A DNA stretch of 64,000 nucleotides from Chryseobacterium glaciei (lineage in GTDB: Bacteria; Bacteroidota; Bacteroidia; Flavobacteriales; Weeksellaceae). Of this stretch, positions 38,412 to 43,458 are shown piece after piece. Numbering within the stretch: the first letter of the stretch is position 1; each line of letters starts with the position of its first letter. The notes under the pieces are model-generated. The model was not told where the DNA came from, did no database searches, and saw only the letters and a list, made by a program, of their open reading frames with translations. A program made the position numbers and the translations under genes. Location: positions 3,295,001-3,359,000 of the forward strand of contig NZ_CP015199.1 of NCBI RefSeq assembly GCF_001648155.1, given 5' to 3'.

Positions 38412-38455
38412 TTAGAATAATAATTTGGATAATTCAAACAATTATTCTAATTTTG
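38412..38455 (+). promoter_or_regulatory. Rightward early promoter with operator-like inverted repeat
   Basis: TTAGAATAAT (38412-38421) and ATTATTCTAA (38441-38450) form a 10-bp inverted repeat. TTTG (38424-38427) and TAATTTTG (38448-38455), 20 bp apart, make a -33/-7 promoter firing right. A repressor dimer on the repeat would cover the promoter. A further palindrome CGGAATAATAATTCCG lies at 38706-38721, and ATAATAATTCCGT recurs at 38461. Confidence 0.65.
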
Positions 38456-38492
38456 TCCGTATAATAATTCCGTAAAAAACTTCCGTAAAAAT

Positions 38493-38714
38493 ATGAAATA
38501 TCTATTATCCTCAAAAATTTTAAACAGAATTCTTTCAGATAATGAATTCTCCCTGGCTTTAAGCCTGCATTTAAAGAAGAAACAGGATACGGTGATAAGA
38601 CTTGCAAAAAGAGAAAGTGATATACTTAGATTACCGGAACAAATCAACTTTTATAAGGAAAACGGATATCAACAAGAAGAAATATTTGATATCGTCGGAG
38701 AAAAATCGGAATAA
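38493..38714 (+). CDS. Small early protein, first rightward gene
   Basis: A 73-aa basic protein (SLALSLHLKKKQDTVIRLAKRE, here split by a likely turn) directly after the early promoter. Its place opposite the repressor suggests a Cro-like antirepressor or early regulator, but no HTH can be assigned firmly. It is followed by a hairpin (AAGGCA...TGCCTT) with nine T at about 38741-38773. Confidence 0.6.
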   Translation: MKYLLSSKILNRILSDNEFSLALSLHLKKKQDTVIRLAKRESDILRLPEQINFYKENGYQQEEIFDIVGEKSE

Positions 38715-38740
38715 TAATTCCGTTTGTTAATTCTAACTGA

Positions 38741-38775
38741 AGGCATGAAGGGTGAAAACCAGCTCCAGGAGTGCA
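38741..38775 (+). terminator. Terminator-like hairpin with long T-run
   Basis: AAGGCA (38741-38746) pairs with TGCCTT, followed by a run of T. The loop is long (over 20 bases), so it could be an attenuator. Confidence 0.45.
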
Positions 38776-38814
38776 GTGCCTTTTTTTTTAAACAATTTAA
38801 AAAAAATAAATAAA

Positions 38815-39165
38815 ATGGAAAAACAAGACCAAAATCAGACAACTGAGAATTTGTTAACAAATGAAATGTTCATTTCTGAACTGAGAGCTTTAATAAACAA
38901 GGCTCCTAAAAGTGTAACGTTTTCAATAAATGTTACAGAAAATGATAAAATATGTAAGGGAGTAGAAAAAGGTATTTCTGCTATCCAGGGTTCGCCCTCA
39001 AATATGATTTTATTATATCAGGAAGCTTTTGAGGCATCACCAGAAATAAAAGAAGTGATTTTTGACGCTGTAAGCTTTTACAAATTTAGAAAAGTCTTTG
39101 ATTCACGTCGTCAGGAAACATCAATTTTCGACACAATTTTTGGGAGTTCACCATTCAGACGATAA
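38815..39165 (+). CDS. Phage early protein, unknown
   Basis: About 116 aa (MEKQDQNQTTENLLTNEMFI...). It has no signal peptide and no recognised domain; the centre (KSVTFSINVTENDKICKGVE) is mixed helix/strand. ATG 38815, closely preceded by an A-rich leader, was chosen over ATG 38752, which lies inside the upstream hairpin region. It precedes the tRNA-like genes. Confidence 0.65.
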   Translation: MEKQDQNQTTENLLTNEMFISELRALINKAPKSVTFSINVTENDKICKGVEKGISAIQGSPSNMILLYQEAFEASPEIKEVIFDAVSFYKFRKVFDSRRQETSIFDTIFGSSPFRR

Positions 39166-39170
39166 AATAT

Positions 39171-39262
39171 AAAGCACTTATAGAAAGGGATTTTCAAGTA
39201 ATCGTTAGGTTAAATTTTGTTAAATCTTGGTCCCAATCAGACAGGCGTTCAAAAAGTGCTTT
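39171..39262. repeat. Wide inverted repeat before tRNA-like gene
   Basis: AAAGCACTT (39171-39179) and AAGTGCTTT (39254-39262) are perfect complements around a 74-base loop. The enclosed sequence does not fit a tRNA. It may be a structured RNA or a processing site for the following tRNA-like gene; it is not supported further. Confidence 0.35.
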
Positions 39263-39265
39263 GAT

Positions 39266-39348
39266 GGGGAGATAGCTTAGTCAGGATAGAGCAAGGGTGG
39301 CCACATTAACATGATCCTAAGGCGAGGGTTCGAATCCCTCTCTCTCCA
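39266..39348 (+). tRNA. tRNA-like gene with enlarged anticodon loop
   Basis: Acceptor GGGGAGA pairs with TCTCTCC (39341-39347), with A73. The D-arm is GCTT/GAGC, and the T-arm GAGGG-TTCGAAT-CCCTC is perfect. The anticodon stem AGGGT/ATCCT encloses a 15-base loop instead of 7, so no anticodon can be read. It is not a normal tRNA: either a pseudogene, an intron-like insertion or a tRNA mimic. Confidence 0.6.
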
Positions 39349-39349
39349 C

Positions 39350-39386
39350 AATGCGAGGTTAAGCTACAGGAAATTGCGCTCGCATT
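39350..39386 (+). repeat. Hairpin after first tRNA-like gene
   Basis: AATGCGAG (39350-39357) and CTCGCATT (39379-39386) are perfect complements immediately after the acceptor end of the tRNA-like gene. Confidence 0.5.
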
Positions 39387-39452
39387 AATGATTCTCATAT
39401 TTTAATTTGATTTTTTCATGTTTAATTTGAGTTTTCATGGTTATTAGTTTTT

Positions 39453-39475
39453 GCCCGGTTTCGGCCGGGCTTTTT
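39453..39475 (+). terminator. Terminator between tRNA-like genes
   Basis: GCCCGG-tttcgg-CCGGGC followed by TTTTT. Confidence 0.85.
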
Positions 39476-39480
39476 AAAAT

Positions 39481-39551
39481 GCTTGGATGATGTAATGGTA
39501 GCATGATGGTCTCCAAAACCATTCGTAAAGGTTCGAATCCTTTTCCTCGTG
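39481..39551 (+). tRNA. tRNA-Trp(CCA)-like gene with weak acceptor stem
   Basis: Anticodon arm ATGGT-CTCCAAA-ACCAT gives a CCA anticodon (Trp). The T-arm AAAGG-TTCGAAT-CCTTT is perfect, the D-arm short, and the discriminator G73 matches bacterial tRNA-Trp. The acceptor stem GCTTGGA/TCCTCGT has two mismatches (3-70, 4-69). The CCA tail is not encoded. It may be functional with a host enzyme or be a decoy. Confidence 0.65.
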
Positions 39552-39592
39552 CGATTCTCATGTTTAATGAGTTTTCATGGTTATTAGTTTCT

Positions 39593-39624
39593 GCCCGGCT
39601 AGCAAAATGCTGGTCGGGTTTTAT
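39593..39624 (+). terminator. Terminator after second tRNA-like gene
   Basis: CCCGGCTAGCA-aaa-TGCTGGTCGGG (G-T pairs and one mismatch) followed by TTTTATT. Confidence 0.75.
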
Positions 39625-39644
39625 TATTTAGAAAATTAAACTTT

Positions 39645-39842
39645 ATGGATCTAAAAGTAAAAGAGTTTGTAAACTCTTATAAAAACAAACCCCTTCCTAA
39701 TTTAACAATTGGTGAGTTTATAAAGCATCATAATCATGAAATTAACAGGACCTGTCCAAAGTGCGGATCTATCGAAGATTTACGAAAAACCTCATGCTGT
39801 ACTTCTTGTGGAACTCAGTTATTAAATCAAAACATTAAATAA
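39645..39842 (+). CDS. Small zinc-ribbon protein
   Basis: A 65-aa protein with two CxxC knuckles (CPKCGS and CTSCGT) at the C-terminus, a probable zinc ribbon. It is eight bases before the first DGR target gene and on the same strand, so it could belong to that operon. Function unknown. Confidence 0.7.
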   Translation: MDLKVKEFVNSYKNKPLPNLTIGEFIKHHNHEINRTCPKCGSIEDLRKTSCCTSCGTQLLNQNIK

Positions 39843-39849
39843 ATATAAA

Positions 39850-40335
39850 ATGAACATTTTAGAAATTACAAAAGAAGCGGCTTTAAAAGCACATAAAGAA
39901 GCTTCACCGAAAGGTAAAATTTTACTAGAAAATCTTTTTGGAGGAAAAGTATTCTTACAAAAAATTACTGACCGTATTAAAAGTATCGATGACGCAGTGG
40001 GGGAACTTGGAGAAGATGATCCGGATGTAATTCATTATTTAAAGCTTGAAGCTTCAGGTATTAACGGTCATATACTTTACTCTCAGATGCTTGTAGTTAT
40101 CACTAAAGCTTTGAATGAAGAATACACACCTGATTGGAATAATGGCGAGTGGGATAAATGGTATAACTGGTTTAATATGAGTTCGTCCTCGTCTGGTCGG
40201 TTCTCGTTCGGCGGCTCCGCTGCTCGGGGCTCGCTTTCGTATTGCGGCTCTCGCCTTTGCTTCAAATCAAAAGAGTTGGCACAGTATGCAGCAAAACAAT
40301 TCATTGATATCTACGAAAAAGCATTCACAATTTAA
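39850..40335 (+). CDS. DGR target protein 1 (variable protein)
   Basis: A 161-aa protein without a signal peptide. It shares with the next two genes a middle motif LNEEYTPDWNNGEWDKWYNWF, then the variable repeat (40182-40260) coding SSSSGRFSFGGSAARGSLSY and CGSRLCFKS, then a conserved helical tail (KELAQYAAKQFIDIYEKAF). Compared with the template repeat, all differences in the core are at template adenines. The variable part is internal, followed by about 27 constant residues. Function unknown; binding of a variable partner is the inference. Confidence 0.85.
   Translation: MNILEITKEAALKAHKEASPKGKILLENLFGGKVFLQKITDRIKSIDDAVGELGEDDPDVIHYLKLEASGINGHILYSQMLVVITKALNEEYTPDWNNGEWDKWYNWFNMSSSSSGRFSFGGSAARGSLSYCGSRLCFKSKELAQYAAKQFIDIYEKAFTI
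40182..40260 (+). repeat. DGR variable repeat VR1
   Basis: 79 nt aligned without gaps to the template 41228-41306. The first 28 bases contain no adenine and are identical in all copies. Of nine mismatches, eight are at template A (five to G and others to C or T) and one is a T-to-C at the last base. The 3' part TTGCGGCTCTCGCCTTTGC is shared by VR1-3 and is the likely initiation (IMH) end. Confidence 0.88.
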
Positions 40336-40345
40336 TTTATAAAAA

Positions 40346-40804
40346 ATGGAAATATTAAAAATTCAAGTACCTGAAGGATTTCAAATTGACAGCTTTGATA
40401 AAAGCACAGGCGAAATAAAGTTCGCTCCAAAACCAAAGGATATTAAAGAAAGAATAAAGCATTTTGATGATGTTTTATTATATCATGGTATCAACTCGGA
40501 TGTGTTCAAAAAAGAATGTTCGTTTCTGACAGATGATGAGATTGCTTACAGACAGTTAAGATTGATTGTATCGGCTTTAAATGAAGACTTTCCGCCAGAT
40601 TGGCAAAATAATAATCAGTGGAAATATTTTCCTTGGTTTGATATGGACGATTCGTCCTCGTCTGGTCGGTTCTCGTTCTACGGCTCCGATTATCAGAGCT
40701 CGGATTCGTTTTGCGGCTCTCGCCTTTGCTTTAAATCTCGCGAATTGTGTGATTATGCAGCCACAACATTCATAGAAATTTATAGAAAATTTTTCACAAT
40801 TTAA
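40346..40804 (+). CDS. DGR target protein 2 (variable protein)
   Basis: A 152-aa paralogue of target 1, 10 bp downstream. It has its own N-terminus (MEILKIQVPEGFQIDSFDKS), the shared ALNEDFPPDW...KYFPWFDM region, variable repeat 40651-40729 (SSSSGRFSFYGSDYQSSDSF) and the helical tail. Its variable repeat has several changes at template bases other than A, so it may derive from an earlier template. Confidence 0.85.
   Translation: MEILKIQVPEGFQIDSFDKSTGEIKFAPKPKDIKERIKHFDDVLLYHGINSDVFKKECSFLTDDEIAYRQLRLIVSALNEDFPPDWQNNNQWKYFPWFDMDDSSSSGRFSFYGSDYQSSDSFCGSRLCFKSRELCDYAATTFIEIYRKFFTI
40651..40729 (+). repeat. DGR variable repeat VR2
   Basis: 79 nt aligned without gaps to the template. Six of nine template adenines are changed, but six mismatches in codons 1, 4, 5, 7 and 9 after the constant part are at G or C of the present template, plus T-to-C at the last base. 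Confidence 0.8.
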
Positions 40805-40816
40805 AATATACACAAA

Positions 40817-41197
40817 ATGTCAAATATCACAGAAAAAGTAAAAAATTACGAAGATGCCTGTAAGGTTCTTAACAGAGAAACAACACTTCCGGATTTCAGT
40901 ATGATCCCTGAAAAGGATAGAAAACCATTAATAGCACATTTTAAACTCACGGTTATTTGCGAGGCGCTTAATGAAGGTCATATCCATGATTGGAATAATG
41001 GAAAGTGGGATAAGTGGTATCCTTGGTTTTATATGTTTGGTTCGTCCTCGTCTGGTCGGTTCTCGTTCGGCGGCTCCGCTGATCTGGGCTCGCGTTCGTT
41101 TTGCGGCTCTCGCCTTTGCTTTAAATCTGAAAAACTGGCAGATTATGCAGGAAAACAGTTTGAGCAGTTGTATAGAGAATATTTCGTGATCGATTAA
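40817..41197 (+). CDS. DGR target protein 3 (variable protein)
   Basis: A 126-aa paralogue of targets 1 and 2 (ALNEGHIHDWNNGKWDKWYP, variable repeat 41041-41119 coding SSSSGRFSFGGSADLGSRSF, tail KLADYAGKQFEQLYREYF). It is the nearest target to the template and reverse transcriptase. Its N-terminal part is the shortest of the three, which suggests the variable half plus the W-rich motif is the functional core. Confidence 0.85.
   Translation: MSNITEKVKNYEDACKVLNRETTLPDFSMIPEKDRKPLIAHFKLTVICEALNEGHIHDWNNGKWDKWYPWFYMFGSSSSGRFSFGGSADLGSRSFCGSRLCFKSEKLADYAGKQFEQLYREYFVID
41041..41119 (+). repeat. DGR variable repeat VR3
   Basis: 79 nt aligned without gaps to the template. Nine mismatches: eight at template adenines (A to G or T) and the T-to-C at the last base shared by all VRs. 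Confidence 0.88.
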
Positions 41198-41202
41198 AAA
41201 AA

Positions 41203-41334
41203 AAGGTTGTATGGTGTTTGGGTTTAGTTCGTCCTCGTCTGGTCGGTTCTCGTTCGGCGACTCCGCTGATCAGGACTCGCATTCGTATTGCAGCTCTCAC
41301 CTATGTAGCAAAAAATAAAAGTACCATAAACCTT
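41203..41334 (+). ncRNA. DGR template RNA region with flanking inverted repeat
   Basis: AAGGTT-g-TATGGT (41203-41215) and ACCATAAACCTT (41323-41334) are complementary with one bulged G, enclosing the template repeat. A second small hairpin TTACC-tctc-GGTAA (41333-41346) follows. The structure suggests a folded, protected template RNA. A 35-codon frame (41211-41318) runs through it but is probably not translated. Confidence 0.6.
41228..41306 (+). repeat. DGR template repeat (TR)
   Basis: 79-nt non-coding copy of the variable repeats, between the last target gene and the reverse transcriptase, the usual DGR order. It contains nine adenines, all in its second half (GAC, GAT, CAG, GAC, CAT, TAT, AGC, CAC, CTA codon contexts), at which the VRs differ. 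The 3' end TTGCAGCTCTCACCTATGT corresponds to an IMH*-like variant of the VR end. Confidence 0.85.
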
Positions 41335-41414
41335 ACCTCTCGGTAAAAAATAAAAAACTTTCCAAAGGGCGTTGGTAGGATTTTCCGAAAACGACTTTTT
41401 TTAAAGCAAAGGCT

Positions 41415-42392
41415 ATGAAAAGATTGAATAATTTATTCTCACAGATCATTAGTATAGAAAACTTAATAAAAGCTGACGAAAAGGCACAGAAAGGCAAGAT
41501 AAGGCAATACGGTGTGCGTATTCATAACAAAAATAAAAAAGAAAATATACTGAAGCTTCACGATTTATTGATAAGTAAAAATTATAAAACTTCACAGTAT
41601 GATATTTTTAAGGTTTTTGAGCCAAAAGAGCGTGATGTTTACCGTCTTCCATATTATCCGGACAGAATATGCCATCATGCAATAATGAATGTTTTAGAGC
41701 CTGTTTTTGTGGCTGTATTTACAGCAGATTCTTACAGTTGTATAAAAGGTCGTGGAATTCATAAAGCTTCATCAAATCTAAGGAAATCATTAAGAAATCA
41801 ACATGAAACTACTTTCTGCTTAAAACTGGATATAAAAAAGTTTTATCCGAATATTGATCATAATATTTTGAAGATTTTATTACGTAGAAAATTTAAAGAT
41901 TTTGATCTTCTATGGTTGCTTGATGAAATCATCGACAGCGCACCCGGACTTCCAATAGGAAATTATCTTAGTCAGTATTTGGCAAACTTCTACCTAACTT
42001 ATTTTGATCATTGGATAAAGGAGAATTTAAAGATTAAGTATTATTTCAGATATGCTGATGATATAGTAATTCTACATCATGACAAAGGCTATTTGCATCA
42101 ACTTTTAAAGGATATTGAAAGGTATTTTAAATTCAATTTAAAACTAGAAGTTAAAAATAACTGGCAGGTTTTTCCGGTTGCAAAACGAGGAATTGACTTT
42201 GTAGGATATAAGCATTACCATTCGCATGTATTATTAAGAAAATCAATAAAAAAAAGATTTGCAAAGATGATGAAGAAAAATCCGAACAAATCGTCACTAG
42301 CATCTTATATGGGCTGGGCTAAACATTGTAATTCCCGGAACTTACTAAAAAAACTAACAACAGATGTTCAACTTCAAAGATTTAAACATTAA
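41415..42392 (+). CDS. DGR-type reverse transcriptase
   Basis: A 325-aa RNA-dependent DNA polymerase of the DGR group. The N-terminal MKRLNNLFSQIISIENLIKA fits DGR RTs. Motif A is LKLDIKKFYP (D139), the DGR-specific motif 4 is GLPIGNYLSQ (178-187), and the catalytic YADD is at 213-216, with GIDFVGYKHY near the thumb. No other enzyme domain is fused. It would copy the template RNA with errors at adenines. It overlaps the next gene by 29 bp. Confidence 0.92.
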   Translation: MKRLNNLFSQIISIENLIKADEKAQKGKIRQYGVRIHNKNKKENILKLHDLLISKNYKTSQYDIFKVFEPKERDVYRLPYYPDRICHHAIMNVLEPVFVAVFTADSYSCIKGRGIHKASSNLRKSLRNQHETTFCLKLDIKKFYPNIDHNILKILLRRKFKDFDLLWLLDEIIDSAPGLPIGNYLSQYLANFYLTYFDHWIKENLKIKYYFRYADDIVILHHDKGYLHQLLKDIERYFKFNLKLEVKNNWQVFPVAKRGIDFVGYKHYHSHVLLRKSIKKRFAKMMKKNPNKSSLASYMGWAKHCNSRNLLKKLTTDVQLQRFKH

Positions 42393-42660
42393 ACCGAAAG
42401 AAAACACATTTATAGGAAAAAAAATTGAAATAGACGATATTTTAAATATAGAAGTCATCATTCACGGATTTGAAATAAAAGATTCAACAAAAAAAGCAGG
42501 AACAAAGTATCTCACTTTACAAGTTGAAAAAGAGGAAAATAAAAGAGTGGTATTTACGGGATCAAAAAATTTGATGGATCTAATTTCCCAAGTTCCTGAA
42601 GATAAATTTCCCTTCAAAACAACAATTAAGAAAAACGATAAACGATTATTATTTACCTAG
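42364..42660 (+). CDS. Small OB-like phage protein
   Basis: A 98-aa protein overlapping the 3' end of the RT gene in another frame. Mixed strands (KYLTLQVEKEENKRVVFTGS, then FPFKTTIKKNDKRLLFT) are consistent with an OB-like single-strand-binding fold. It could serve the phage replication module or the retroelement; it does not look like the usual helical accessory protein Avd. No known name. Confidence 0.65.
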   Translation: MFNFKDLNIKPKENTFIGKKIEIDDILNIEVIIHGFEIKDSTKKAGTKYLTLQVEKEENKRVVFTGSKNLMDLISQVPEDKFPFKTTIKKNDKRLLFT

Positions 42661-42661
42661 A

Positions 42662-42925
42662 ATGACAGCGGAACAGATAAAGATTAAAGTAAAAGAAGCT
42701 TACGAAAATGTTGATTCAGGTGATTTCCTGCAACTTAAAATTAAGCAACAAGTAGAATTACACCGTATAAACTTCAAGAGATTTAAAGAGGTTTATCCGG
42801 ATAAAGATTTTGAATATTGGAAATATTACAATGAAGCTATGAATATCAATTCGACCAATAATCAGGAAATAATGGCGATGGGAATTTACTTCCTTGCCTT
42901 GGATGAATTTAAACCCGATGATTGA
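42662..42925 (+). CDS. Small helical phage protein
   Basis: An 87-aa acidic protein (MTAEQIKIKVKEAYENVDSG, ending LALDEFKPDD), one base after the preceding stop. It overlaps the next ORF by 4 bp. Unrecognised; part of the replication operon. Confidence 0.65.
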   Translation: MTAEQIKIKVKEAYENVDSGDFLQLKIKQQVELHRINFKRFKEVYPDKDFEYWKYYNEAMNINSTNNQEIMAMGIYFLALDEFKPDD

Positions 42926-43290
42926 ATATCATGAGCAAATTTTTCAAACTCAATTCTTATACCAGGGTTTTAAATGATGGGAAAACATCATTTGAAGAGA
43001 AAAAAAAGCTTTTGGAGCAGAAGTCCATCAGCAAAAGTTCTGGTTATAAAGCAGAAAAAAAAATAATTGTATCAAACAGAAATAGCAATTATAAAAAGTT
43101 CTGCAGGGAGGTTTTTAAAAAACGGGACTTTATCTCACAAAAGGAATTTCACTCTCTTATAATCCTAAAATTTAACGGCAATGTAACCTGGTATAGAAAG
43201 AGAATGATCGAGCTCGGTCTGATCTCCGAAAAGAATAAACTAATAAAATCCAATTATGAAAAAGAAGGGCAATCTGAAAAAGAAATATAA
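42922..43290 (+). CDS. Basic phage protein, possible HTH
   Basis: A 122-aa Lys-rich protein; the segment DFISQKEFHSLIILKFNGNV...RMIELGLI resembles a winged helix. The ATG overlaps the upstream gene's end by 4 bp. An alternative start is MSKFFKLNSYTRVL at 42931. Possibly a DNA-binding replication accessory. Confidence 0.6.
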   Translation: MNIMSKFFKLNSYTRVLNDGKTSFEEKKKLLEQKSISKSSGYKAEKKIIVSNRNSNYKKFCREVFKKRDFISQKEFHSLIILKFNGNVTWYRKRMIELGLISEKNKLIKSNYEKEGQSEKEI

Positions 43291-43453
43291 TGCAGCATAC
43301 AGACTCAGAAAAAAGCTTGGTGAGAAGGTATTACCGAAAAGATCCAGTGTAATTAAAGTTGACACTGAAACTGATCTTTCAAAAATATCTGAAGTTAATA
43401 TCCTTCTTTCTGAATTTGGATTTGTAATAGAACCGCACTTAATACTGGTCTAA
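43256..43453 (+). CDS. Small basic phage protein
   Basis: A 65-aa protein (MKKKGNLKKKYNAAYRLRKK...) overlapping the upstream gene by 35 bp and ending six bases before the primase gene. Its compact operon position supports it; it has no recognised domain. Confidence 0.55.
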   Translation: MKKKGNLKKKYNAAYRLRKKLGEKVLPKRSSVIKVDTETDLSKISEVNILLSEFGFVIEPHLILV

Positions 43454-43458
43454 TAACC

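Noticed and set aside
39171..39262. A third tRNA before the first tRNA-like gene, based on the AAAGCACTT/AAGTGCTTT pairing.
   Set aside because: No D- or T-arm fits between the arms.
40577..41189. Other-frame ORFs across the variable repeats (at 40581-40775 and 40971-41189 on plus, 40577-40813 on minus).
   Set aside because: They are shadows of the GC-rich, stop-poor repeat; the frames with conserved W-rich and tail motifs are the real ones.
41211..41318. A 35-codon frame through the template repeat.
   Set aside because: It has no ribosome-binding context that stands out, ends soon after the repeat, and the template role explains the sequence better. It could also be a truncated fourth target, but the A-only mismatches argue for a template.
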